From assembly GCA_937988885.1 (NCBI GenBank), contig CALKHR010000036.1, positions 1 to 13,600 on the forward strand: a stretch of 13,600 bases of DNA. Reading direction: 5' to 3'. The stretch comes from an uncultured Roseiflexaceae bacterium. GTDB lineage: Bacteria; Chloroflexota; Chloroflexia; Chloroflexales; Roseiflexaceae. The first letter of the stretch is position 1, and each line of letters starts with the position of its first letter. Positions 6,604 to 13,480 of the stretch are shown here, in pieces. Under the pieces are notes generated by a model. The model made no database searches. It was given only the letters and a program-made list of their open reading frames with translations, and was not told the DNA's origin. A program made the translations under genes and the position numbers.

Positions 6604-7818
6604 TTAGGAACGATATAGCAAGAATGGGGCGATGCGTTGGCGATAGCTCTGCTCGAATGGTCGCCATTCGGCTGCGATCTCTTGCGCGCTGGCTCCGTCG
6701 TTGATGGCGTGGCGCAGTGTGCTTGAGCCTGCCAATCGGTCGAAGTGCGCGCTGGCCCAATCGCGCTGCGGTTGGTACATGCGTCGACGCATCTCCTCTG
6801 GGTCGGCGTAGACGCTGCCCTCGGCGCTGAGCGTGAAGGTGGTGGGATGCAGTTTGCGTAGCGCCACCAGCAGCGCGACGCCGCTCAGCACGGGCCGAAA
6901 GAGGTTCGGGTCGGTGACGTGCACTTGGACGCCGTGGCAGACTTCGCCAACGTAGGTCGGCAGGCTTGGTTGGAAGGCTTGCGGTCGCCAGCGCACACCG
7001 GGCAATTCGAGGGCGTTGAGCATGCTCGCCAGTGCGGGCGCATCGACCCAAGGCGCGCCGATCCACTCGAACGGTCGGGCGGTGCCGCGCCCCACCGAGA
7101 GGTTGCAGCCTTCGCCTAGGCAACTGCCCGGGTAGACGAGCGCCGCCTCGGCAGTGGGCATATTGGGCGATGGCGGCACCCAAGGCAGTCCGGTCGCGCT
7201 CCACAGCATCTCGCGTTGCCAGCCCTGGCAGGGCACCACGGTCAGGTCGCAGCCGATCGCAAGCTCGGCATTGGCGAGTTGCGCCAGTTCGCCCAGCGTG
7301 AGGCCGTGGCGGATCGGCACATCGTGCAGGCCGACCAGCGTGCGTTGCTCGGCGACGACACCCGGCCCCTCGATCGCGCCACCCAGCGGATTCGGGCGGT
7401 CGGTAATCAGCACGGCCACCTTCTCCTTGGCGGCGACCTGCATCAATTTGACGATCGTCCAGGCGTAGGTGTAGAACCGACAGCCGATGTCTTGCAGATC
7501 GCAGACGATCATATCGAGGTCGGCCAGTTGGGCGGGGGTCGGTACGAGGTTCTCGCCATAGAGGCTGTAGATCGGGATGCCAGTGCGGTATTGGCTATCG
7601 CCGACGTGGGCAGCCTCGGCTCCCGCGCCAAGCAGGCCGTGTTCGGGGCCGAACAGCGCGCGCACATCGGCGATCTCGATGAGCGCATCGACGCTGCTGG
7701 TGAGGTCGGGCAAGACGCCGCTGGGGCCGCTCAGGATGCCAACGCGCTTGCCTGCCAACAGGTGCTGCTCTGTTTCTATCAAGCGGCTGATGCCGGGGCG
7801 AACAGTGGGAACGGGCAT
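6604..7818 (-). CDS. DUF1343 / NamZ-family protein (exo-beta-N-acetylmuramidase-like)
   Basis: A protein of 404 residues with the family's conserved blocks: LFGPEHGLLG (55-64), DLQDIGCRFYTYAW (107-120), ITDRPNPLGG (138-147), PPSPNMPT (215-222) and GEGCNLSVGRGTARPFE (235-251). Characterised members of DUF1343 such as Bacillus NamZ/YbbC remove N-acetylmuramic acid from the non-reducing end of peptidoglycan fragments. The start is ATG 7818, six bases after AAAGGAG; a TTG at 7842 in the same frame lacks such support. No signal peptide or lipoprotein box is visible, so the protein appears cytoplasmic, suggesting use on recycled muropeptides or another substrate. The usual EGTN motif reads EGCN here. 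Annotation as NamZ is by family; activity is not shown. Confidence 0.9.
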   Translation of the reverse strand: MPVPTVRPGISRLIETEQHLLAGKRVGILSGPSGVLPDLTSSVDALIEIADVRALFGPEHGLLGAGAEAAHVGDSQYRTGIPIYSLYGENLVPTPAQLADLDMIVCDLQDIGCRFYTYAWTIVKLMQVAAKEKVAVLITDRPNPLGGAIEGPGVVAEQRTLVGLHDVPIRHGLTLGELAQLANAELAIGCDLTVVPCQGWQREMLWSATGLPWVPPSPNMPTAEAALVYPGSCLGEGCNLSVGRGTARPFEWIGAPWVDAPALASMLNALELPGVRWRPQAFQPSLPTYVGEVCHGVQVHVTDPNLFRPVLSGVALLVALRKLHPTTFTLSAEGSVYADPEEMRRRMYQPQRDWASAHFDRLAGSSTLRHAINDGASAQEIAAEWRPFEQSYRQRIAPFLLYRS

Positions 7819-7856
7819 AATGGCTCCTTTGTGCGTGAGCAAGACGAGTGTGGGCT

Positions 7857-7865
7857 AGCATACCA
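7857..7865 (-). promoter_or_regulatory. Candidate promoter of the NamZ-like gene
   Basis: On the - strand TGGTATGCT forms an extended -10 about 38 bases before the ATG at 7818. No clear -35 is visible. The Shine-Dalgarno site AAAGGAG is at 7824-7830. Confidence 0.45.
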
Positions 7866-8049
7866 CATTGTGCCACTTCGCTCTGTGCTGTTCTGGTTGC
7901 GAACGAGCAGAATCGGCGTTAGGAAGCGTTGTAGTGTTGCTCAGGCAGATGTGTTGAGAAGTCTGCTCCTTTCAGTACTGTCCCTTGTGCAGCGGCTGAG
8001 GCGCTTTATGACGTTCATTTTCAATTGTGTAGCTGTCTTTGGGCGCTTT

Positions 8050-8060
8050 TATGCTATACT
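8050..8060 (+). promoter_or_regulatory. Extended -10 promoter of asnS
   Basis: TATGCTATACT contains TGC followed by TATACT (8055-8060), an extended -10 with transcription expected near 8067. The 12 bases TTTTATGCTATA are identical to those in the DNA methyltransferase promoter. The message leader is only about 30 bases, so there is no room for a T-box. Confidence 0.6.
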
Positions 8061-8098
8061 GCCGAGCAGATGTGTAGTTAGAATGGTGAGGTGCTGCT

Positions 8099-9421
8099 AT
8101 GTCTTTGCTTCCGAGTGCCTCGATCGCCGATATTGCTCGCCACGAGGGCCAAAGCGTGACGTTGGCGGGCTGGGTAGCTCACAAGACTGCTAAAGGCAAG
8201 CTGGTGTTTATCCGATTGCGCGATGGCAGCGGCGTGATACAGTGTGTGGTGTTCAAGAAGAACGTCGATGAGGCGAGCTTTACGGCGGCGCAAGAGCTCA
8301 CGTTGGAGAGCTCGTGTCGCATCACTGGCACTGTGCGCGCCGACGAGCGGGCGCCGGGCGGTTTCGAGCTGGATGTGAGCTCGGTTGAGATTGTACAGCT
8401 TTCGCAAGACTATCCGATTCAACCCAAAGAGCATGGTATTGAGTTTTTGATGGAGCACCGACATTTGTGGGTGCGTTCATCGAAGCAGCATGCTCTGTTG
8501 CGGTTGCGCGCCGAGGTGATAGCTGCGGCGCAGGAGTGGCTGAACGAACGAGGGTTTGTGCGCTTCGATACGCCCATCCTCACGGCTACGGCGGCTGAGG
8601 GCACCACGAACCTGTTTGCCACCGAGTATTTTGATCTCGGCAAGGCGTACTTGGCGCAAACGGGCCAGTTGTACGTTGAAGCAGGTATGATGAGCTTTGG
8701 CAAAGTCTACTGCTTCGGCCCCACGTTCCGCGCCGAGAAGTCGAAGACACGGCGGCACTTGACCGAGTTCTGGATGATCGAGCCGGAGGTGGCGTTCGCC
8801 TCGCACGCCGACAATATGGTGCTTCAAGAGCAATTCGTGAGCGCGATCGTGCAGCGCTGTTTGGAGCGCTGCGCCGAGGATTTGAAGGTGTTGGAGCGCG
8901 ATACCTCTTCGCTTGAGCGCTGCTTGCCGCCCTTCCCACGGGTCTCCTACGACGATGTGGTGAAGTTGGTGGCCGAGAACGTCGGCAAGGTTGAGGGCTT
9001 AACGCCGCTGCCTTGGGGCGAGGATCTCGGCTCGCCGCACGAGACGCTGATCGCCTCGCAGTTCGACAAGCCGGTCTTTGTGGAGAAGTATCCGGCGGCA
9101 GTGAAGGCGTTCTACATGGAGCCGGACCCGCAGCGGCCCGAGGTGGTGTTGTGCGCCGACTTGCTGGCTCCCGAGGGCTACGGCGAGATCATCGGCGGTT
9201 CGCAGCGCATCCACGATGTCGATCTGCTGGAGCGCCGCATCCGCGAGCATGCCTTGAACGTCGATGATTATCAGTGGTATCTCGACCTGCGGCGGTATGG
9301 CACTGTGCCGCACAGCGGCTTCGGTATGGGCATCGAGCGGGTGACGGCTTGGATCGCGGGGACGCATCACATCCGCGAGACGATCCCCTTCCCCCGTATG
9401 CTGTATCGCATCTACCCGTAG
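8099..9421 (+). CDS. asnS: Asparaginyl-tRNA synthetase
   Basis: A class IIb synthetase of 440 residues that charges tRNA-Asn with asparagine in the cytoplasm. The N-terminal OB-fold anticodon-binding domain covers about 15-105 (VTLAGWVAHKTAKGKLVFIRL, then DGSGVIQCVV). Motif 2 is at 209-230 (TFRAEKSKTRRHLTEFWMIE); the TEFWMIEPE form marks AsnRS and separates it from AspRS. Motif 3 is GFGMGIERVTAWI at 407-419. Length is normal for bacterial AsnRS. The ATG at 8099 follows GAGGTG five bases away and is preceded by its own promoter. The gene is divergent from the NamZ-like gene and convergent with the hibernation factor gene. A true AsnRS means Asn-tRNA need not be made only by amidation. Confidence 0.97.
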   Translation: MSLLPSASIADIARHEGQSVTLAGWVAHKTAKGKLVFIRLRDGSGVIQCVVFKKNVDEASFTAAQELTLESSCRITGTVRADERAPGGFELDVSSVEIVQLSQDYPIQPKEHGIEFLMEHRHLWVRSSKQHALLRLRAEVIAAAQEWLNERGFVRFDTPILTATAAEGTTNLFATEYFDLGKAYLAQTGQLYVEAGMMSFGKVYCFGPTFRAEKSKTRRHLTEFWMIEPEVAFASHADNMVLQEQFVSAIVQRCLERCAEDLKVLERDTSSLERCLPPFPRVSYDDVVKLVAENVGKVEGLTPLPWGEDLGSPHETLIASQFDKPVFVEKYPAAVKAFYMEPDPQRPEVVLCADLLAPEGYGEIIGGSQRIHDVDLLERRIREHALNVDDYQWYLDLRRYGTVPHSGFGMGIERVTAWIAGTHHIRETIPFPRMLYRIYP

Positions 9422-9470
9422 TGCAGTTTGCCTGCAGCAGGGCGACGCGGTGATAGTCGCAAGAATCAAA

Positions 9471-9503
9471 AATCGGGCCTCAGCACCACGCCGAGGCCCG
9501 ATT
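9471..9503. terminator. Bidirectional terminator between asnS and hpf
   Basis: AATCGGGCCTC (9471-9481) pairs perfectly with GAGGCCCGATT (9493-9503), an 11-pair stem with an 11-base loop. On the - strand the stem runs into TTTTT, giving a good terminator for hpf; on the + strand it is followed by a weaker T-containing run and should end asnS. Confidence 0.85.
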
Positions 9504-9516
9504 GCTTATCTATCGA

Positions 9517-10095
9517 TCAGTCTCGTCCGCCATCCTCTGGCACAATCAAGCCGTAGTTTCCATCCTGACGTCGATACAAGACGTTGATATTGCTCGTTTC
9601 AGCATCGCGGAAGACGAAGAAGTCGTGACCGAGCAGTTCCATTTGTTCCACAGCTTCATCGCTGAACATAGGCTTCACCTGGAACTCCTTGGTGCGTACG
9701 ATGCGTGGGCGCGGTGCTTCATCGTCGGATGCAGCGCTAGCATCCTGCGGAAAGACATCGACGATCTGACCGCCCTGTCGGCGCAACCGACCTCGTCTCC
9801 AATGCTTCTCCTTGTAGCGCCGAATCTGGCGCTGGAGCACATCGTGAACCTCGTCAACGGCAGCGTTCAGTTCTGGGGCGTGTTGCTCAGCGCGCAGGAG
9901 GATACCTCGTTCGCCGACCAACGTGGCTTGGACGCGATGCACCTGACCTTCGGTGCGACGCTGCTCCTCGGTTATTTCGACTGTCATCTTGCTGATTTGG
10001 TCGAGATAGCGTGCCAACTTCGTCATCTTTTCGTCGATGTACATCCGCTGGCGCTCACTCACCCGTCCGTTACGGCTTTTGATGATCAGTTCCAT
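9517..10095 (-). CDS. hpf: Long-form ribosome hibernation promoting factor
   Basis: A protein of 192 residues. The N-terminal S30AE domain (about 1-105; MELIIKSRNGRVSERQRMYI) binds the decoding region of the 30S subunit. A variable linker follows (about 106-133). The C-terminal dimerisation domain (about 134-187) has RTKEFQVKPMFSDEAVEQME and GHDFFVFRDAETSNINVLYR. The C-terminal domain marks the long form, which pairs 70S ribosomes into inactive 100S dimers during slow growth. The ATG at 10095 follows GGAGG. The gene ends at a shared terminator with asnS. Upstream, GTTGCnGCAAC (10142-10152) is a perfect inverted repeat that might be an operator, but no clear promoter with both boxes was found. 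Confidence 0.96.
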   Translation of the reverse strand: MELIIKSRNGRVSERQRMYIDEKMTKLARYLDQISKMTVEITEEQRRTEGQVHRVQATLVGERGILLRAEQHAPELNAAVDEVHDVLQRQIRRYKEKHWRRGRLRRQGGQIVDVFPQDASAASDDEAPRPRIVRTKEFQVKPMFSDEAVEQMELLGHDFFVFRDAETSNINVLYRRQDGNYGLIVPEDGGRD

Positions 10096-10170
10096 GATGT
10101 CCTCCTACCACAGGCTTGCCGGGCCAAGCCAATTGTATATGGTTGCGGCAACAGTACCGCTTAAAACACA

Positions 10171-10199
10171 AGGCCCTCTCCCAAGGGCGGCGAGGGCCT
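10171..10199 (-). terminator. Hairpin upstream of hpf, possible terminator of the relic gene
   Basis: AGGCCCTC (10171-10178) pairs with GAGGGCCT (10192-10199), eight pairs. On the - strand it is followed by TGTGTTTT, so it may once have ended a - strand gene located at 10200-10654. On the + strand no T run follows. Confidence 0.5.
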
Positions 10200-10444
10200 A
10201 GCTAACCATGTTAGCGAGCAATCTCCCGGGCTTGGTTGTTGGTTCGATGGAAAGTTTGCTTGACAGCCATAGATGGCTTCTCCTGATTATGATGCCATTT
10301 ATTGGCTTTTCTCTGTCGAACCGCTTTGATGGCCTCATTGTACTATGCGCAGAACCCCGTCGCAAGGGATTAGACATTAACGTGAAGATAAGGATTGACA
10401 TCTAATCTCGTTGACTACGAAGCCTACCAAGAATGAGAAGCGCA
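10200..10444. other. Non-coding stretch, probably debris of a former gene
   Basis: There is no convincing gene. Frames of about 65 codons exist on both strands (10208-10405 + and 10198-10401 -) but neither has a Shine-Dalgarno site or family resemblance. The position between the relic 5' end and a - strand terminator-like hairpin suggests leftover sequence of the same lost gene, but no conserved acyl-CoA synthetase C-terminal motif can be read with confidence. A single CRISPR-repeat-like segment is at 10347-10374 (see findings). Confidence 0.4.
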
Positions 10445-10654
10445 TCAGCAAGCCCATGAGATGAAATTCCGATGGATAGATTCCTGGCTCGGTTGTTGCC
10501 TCTTTGGTGAAGTTGGCAAGTTGTGATCCTCGAAATGCTCACAGAGCACGGTGTTGTCGCGTGCATTCACCCTTGTGGTGCGCTCGCTTTCGATACGTGG
10601 AATGGGGAGAAGATGATCGAGTTGTATGGGGTAGTCCATCAATAGGCCATCCAT
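10445..10654 (-). pseudogene. Relic 5' end of a long-chain acyl-CoA synthetase gene
   Basis: From ATG 10654 (after the strong site GAGGAGG) the frame reads MDGLLMDYPIQLDHLL, the typical opening of a family of long-chain fatty-acid--CoA ligases. Similarity then stops in this frame, which ends after 69 codons with no AMP-binding motif. In a shifted frame near 10505 the reading RGSQLANFTKEATTEPG resembles the following RxxxLANxLxxxGVxPGD region, as expected if small frameshifting deletions separated the two parts. The rest of the roughly 550-codon ligase is missing. The promoter and ribosome-binding site remain intact, so a short non-functional peptide could still be made. The family assignment is from memory of the motif and needs a search. 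Confidence 0.5.
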
Positions 10655-10721
10655 GGTGTCCTCCTCGTCGAGTTACCCAGATGATGCAGCAACGATGAAC
10701 AAACAGATGTGGAGCATTTAT

Positions 10722-10730
10722 ATTATAGCA
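10722..10730 (-). promoter_or_regulatory. Extended -10 promoter of the relic gene
   Basis: On the - strand TGCTATAAT gives a consensus TATAAT (10727-10722) with an extended TG, about 65 bases before the relic start codon. It lies back to back with the + strand promoter at 10743-10771. Confidence 0.55.
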
Positions 10731-10742
10731 GAAACATCTACC

Positions 10743-10771
10743 TTATTGCCGAAATGGGGGCGTGGTATAAT
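10743..10771 (+). promoter_or_regulatory. Promoter of the PuuD-like gene
   Basis: TTATTG (10743-10748), a 17-base spacer and a consensus TATAAT (10766-10771). Transcription would begin near 10778, leaving a leader of about 130 bases with no obvious riboswitch fold. Confidence 0.6.
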
Positions 10772-10906
10772 AAATTACCGCCCCGCTCATAGGATTGAAG
10801 CTAGGCGCCAAATAAACATGCAACGGCGCTATCTCCCAAAGCCGCATGGGAACTATATCAACTATAACTAGCAAGAATAAAGGGGCTATTGCACCAAGGA
10901 GTCGCT

Positions 10907-11644
10907 ATGAAGCCATATATTGGCATTACTTGTGGAACATATCGTGATCGCGATTGGAGTCCACCGATGAACATTTTGCGCCGCACCTACATCGATGCGG
11001 TGACGAATGCTGGCGGTGTGCCGTTGTTGCTGCCGCTGGTGGATGATGAAGACGTCGTTCGAGCGATGTACGAGCGCATCGATGGCTTGCTGCTCTCGGG
11101 CGGCGGCGATATCGAGCCGTTCCACTATGGTGAAGAGCCGATCCCCGAGCTGGGCTCAACCGATCCGCTGCGCGATAAGGTGGAGTTGTGGCTGGCGCGC
11201 TGGGCCGCCGCCGATGGCAAGCCGGTGTTGGGCATCTGCCGAGGTATTCAGTTGCTGAACGTGGCGTTGGGCGGATCGCTCTATCAGGATATTCCTTCGC
11301 AGCTTGGCTCCGAGATGGTGCACAATAGCTCATACGATAACGAAAATTGGGCGTATATGGCGCACGAGCTTAAGCTCGCGCCGGACTCGCGCCTGGCCGA
11401 GATTCTGGGCACAACCTCGTTCCCAACCAATTCGCTGCATCATCAATCGTTGAAGGATATTGCGCCGATGCTCCAGCCAGTCGGTTGGGCTCCCGATGGC
11501 GTTGTAGAGGCGGTTGAGGCGCGCAACGACCAGTTCTTGGTGGGTGTGCAGTGTCACCCCGAGGCGTTGCAGGGCGAGGCTGACCCTCGCTGGCGGGCGC
11601 TGTTTGAGGCGTTTGTGGAGCGCTGCCAAGTGGCGGTGTTGTAG
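10907..11644 (+). CDS. PuuD-like class I glutamine amidotransferase (peptidase C26)
   Basis: A protein of 245 residues in the family of gamma-glutamyl-gamma-aminobutyrate hydrolase, which cleaves a gamma-glutamyl amide in putrescine breakdown. The catalytic triad is visible: Cys111 in LGICRGIQLLNVALGGSLYQ, and His217 and Glu219 in GVQCHPE. The family sequences DGLLLSGGGDIEP (59-71) and NSLHHQSLK (175-183) are present. It stands alone, without puuA/B/C genes, so the true substrate (gamma-Glu-GABA or another gamma-glutamyl compound) is open. The ATG at 10907 follows AAGGA by six bases; a TTG at 10889 in frame would add six residues without support. A hairpin with T run shared with the next gene follows the stop. 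Confidence 0.9.
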   Translation: MKPYIGITCGTYRDRDWSPPMNILRRTYIDAVTNAGGVPLLLPLVDDEDVVRAMYERIDGLLLSGGGDIEPFHYGEEPIPELGSTDPLRDKVELWLARWAAADGKPVLGICRGIQLLNVALGGSLYQDIPSQLGSEMVHNSSYDNENWAYMAHELKLAPDSRLAEILGTTSFPTNSLHHQSLKDIAPMLQPVGWAPDGVVEAVEARNDQFLVGVQCHPEALQGEADPRWRALFEAFVERCQVAVL

Positions 11645-11672
11645 CAGCGGCTCCAATTCGTTCGCAAAAAGC

Positions 11673-11700
11673 GTGGAGGAGAGCGTCGCTGCTCCTCCAC
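11673..11700. terminator. Bidirectional terminator between the PuuD-like and STAS genes
   Basis: GTGGAGGAG (11673-11681) pairs with CTCCTCCAC (11692-11700), nine pairs. On the - strand the stem is followed by GCTTTTTGC, giving a T run for the STAS gene; on the + strand TGTTGTGTTTT follows. Confidence 0.75.
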
Positions 11701-11738
11701 TGTTGTGTTTTGAAGGACGATAGGAACTCGCTGCTGGC

Positions 11739-12885
11739 CTAGTTCAACGTTTGGATAGCGCTCTCAAGGTCTTTGAAGGTGGTCAGTTCGCTGAACGGCA
11801 GTTGCAGGGCGACGATCGTCTGGGCCACCTCGGGGCGAATGCCGACGAGCACAACGCGCGCCGAGGAGTCGACCTGCCTGTACCACGCTGAGCAGACCTT
11901 GAGCCACGAAGCTGTCGACAATCGGCACTCCAGTGATATCGAGCACCAACACCTGTGCCCGAGAATGTTCTAGCGCTTGAAGCGCGCGCTCTCGCATCAT
12001 TTGAAGGCGGACGCTATCGAGCTCGCCGATCAGCGGCATCACCAATGTGCTCGAACTGATCGGCAGGACTGGCACGCTCAATTCGCGGATGATCTCCCGC
12101 TGTTTTTCGTTATCGCGCAGCAGTTCGGCTTGCGCCGCCGCTTGTGCGGCTACTTGATCGAGCGCCGAACGCAACTCGCTCGTGCGGGCGGACACCCGTT
12201 GCTCCAACTCAGCCTGATATTGCAGTAATGTGTTGTTCGAGCGGCGGCTCTCGATCAAAAGGATGTTCAGGTGTTGGCTAAACAGCCATAAAATCTGAAA
12301 CGTCAAGCCGATCGCCAACGGCAACACGATCAGAAAGATGCTGCCCGCTATCCATTTTGGGGGAGGCGGAATCAGGACACCAAACGGCTCTACTTGTATG
12401 ATTACCACAGCGATGACGCAGATCAACCATGCCAGCATCATCATCTGGCGTAGGCGCGCCAGATTGATGAAGGGCAATATAATGGCAACTGACATCAATG
12501 TGCTGAGCATTACGATTGGCTGCAACAATGGCATAGCGACTGCGATGAACATTGTGACGAATTGGAGCGTACCGAATAGCAAGACCACCCCAGTCACAGG
12601 CTGATTGCGTCTCAGCAAAAAGAGCACGATTCCACCTATTATGCCCAATACAAGGGCAATGCCGCTTACGGCGAGCAACGTGCCAGTGTTCGTGTAGAGA
12701 TAGCCCACCAAGGCGAGAACGCTAACGGGGAGTACGATCGCTATTAGGAACGAACAGAAAAACTTCAAATAACGAGATGGTCTTGCAAGCTCTTCATCCG
12801 AAAAGCCTTCCAGATAAACATCGAATTGTCTTAAGGGAGCCTCTTTCCCAGATGAAGAAATAGTGTTCGTTGTTATTTGCTGCAT
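11739..12885 (-). CDS. Six-helix membrane protein with RsbR-type STAS domain, frameshifted
   Basis: From ATG 12885 the protein has six hydrophobic helices (about 41-64, 68-91, 97-121, 122-142, 149-165, 178-203), a coiled coil (about 207-266, including ELEQRVSARTSEL) and a STAS domain from about 270 (PLIGELDSVR; VLDITGVPIVDSFVAQGLLS). STAS domains of this RsbR kind are phosphorylated switches in stressosome-like complexes; here the sensor is membrane-embedded. After residue 343 the frame breaks: it runs on to 11764 as arginine-rich nonsense, while the true STAS end (RVVLVGIRPEVAQTIVALQL) continues in another frame to the stop at 11739. Restoring two bases in the run GCGCGCG (11855-11861) rejoins them as LLGAxVVLVGIRPEVAQT, about 382 residues in all. 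It is either a recent 2-base deletion or a sequencing error. The Shine-Dalgarno site is weak. No RsbS, RsbT or kinase gene adjoins. Confidence 0.85.
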
Positions 12886-13344
12886 ACCTAATCCATATCT
12901 AGTTGGAGACTCTATCCGAATCTCTAGACGGCCCTCACCTAGGAGTCTTGTATCGGTTCTACAGACGTTTGGAATGTGTGTTACGCAGACGCGCTCTGCT
13001 GAGGTTCAACCCTACGCTTCGCGTGAGCATCCATCCACGCTGTGAGCAAGACGAACCACTGCATATACTTAATTGATGAAATTTGTTCTAAGTTAATACG
13101 TATGAATGAATAAGAAAAAGATAAGAATTTCCTTTGAGGGAATGGATCCATACAGGGGTAAAATCGATTGGAAAAAGAGACAACAATAACAATTATGATG
13201 TGTACTTATTATAATACAATGAAAATTCGACTACTGTGAGTAGTAATATCATTCTATTTATATAAAAACAAATTCGGCTGATAGATGTTTAAAAATAGTA
13301 AAAATATCGATTTTTTCTGTCTTACGTTAGTCAGACTGACCATA
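12886..13344. other. Gene-poor region, AT-rich from about 13060
   Basis: No supported gene. Next to the STAS gene (12886-13055) base composition is ordinary; TATGCA on the - strand at 13065-13060 is a possible promoter for it. From about 13060 to 13344 the sequence is strikingly AT-rich compared with the rest of the window. It holds a hairpin ACTACT-GTG-AGTAGT (13230-13244), a TATAAT at 13210-13215, and a 27-codon lysine-rich frame (13106-13189) without a Shine-Dalgarno site. The composition changes abruptly near 13345, where the mobile element appears to begin. Confidence 0.6.
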
Positions 13345-13480
13345 GTATTGACTCGGATATAGGCGCATCTACGCAGAGTGCCAATCTCGGCGGGTCTGTT
13401 CGGCACCGATCAAGAAAGAGTTGCCGCCATGTCAACGACTGCCAGCGAGAGCAGGCAGCTTGCCCTCATCGCCTGCAATG
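13345..13480 (-). ncRNA. Possible omega RNA (TnpB guide RNA) region
   Basis: In TnpB elements the guide RNA scaffold overlaps the 3' end of tnpB and runs to the element's right end. Here the - strand after the stop shows GTGCC and GGCAC (13407-13403 and about 13384-13380) that can pair, and ATCGG with CCGA nearby. The extent is inferred from the family and not from a covariance match. Confidence 0.3.

Noticed and set aside
7835..7847. The 13 bases GTGAGCAAGACGA occur here and at 13042-13054, both just downstream of a TATGC sequence on the - strand
   Set aside because: Two or three 13-base matches are expected by chance in a window of this size when both strands are counted, so position alone is not enough to call it a regulatory repeat.
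8061..8098. T-box riboswitch before asnS
   Set aside because: The leader after the promoter is about 30 bases, far too short, and the conserved T-box sequence is absent.
7216..8193. A 325-codon frame on the + strand
   Set aside because: It lies antisense to the NamZ-like gene and its promoter, has no recognisable family sequence or ribosome-binding site, and runs into asnS. It is a shadow of third-base GC bias.
9502..10164. A 220-codon frame on the + strand
   Set aside because: It is antisense to hpf, which has complete domains and a good ribosome-binding site.
10198..10405. Overlapping frames of about 65 codons on both strands
   Set aside because: Neither has a Shine-Dalgarno site, motif or hydrophobic pattern that stands out; the region is better read as gene debris.
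12863..13045. A 60-codon frame on the + strand
   Set aside because: It overlaps the STAS gene start antisense, has no ribosome-binding site and no recognisable sequence.
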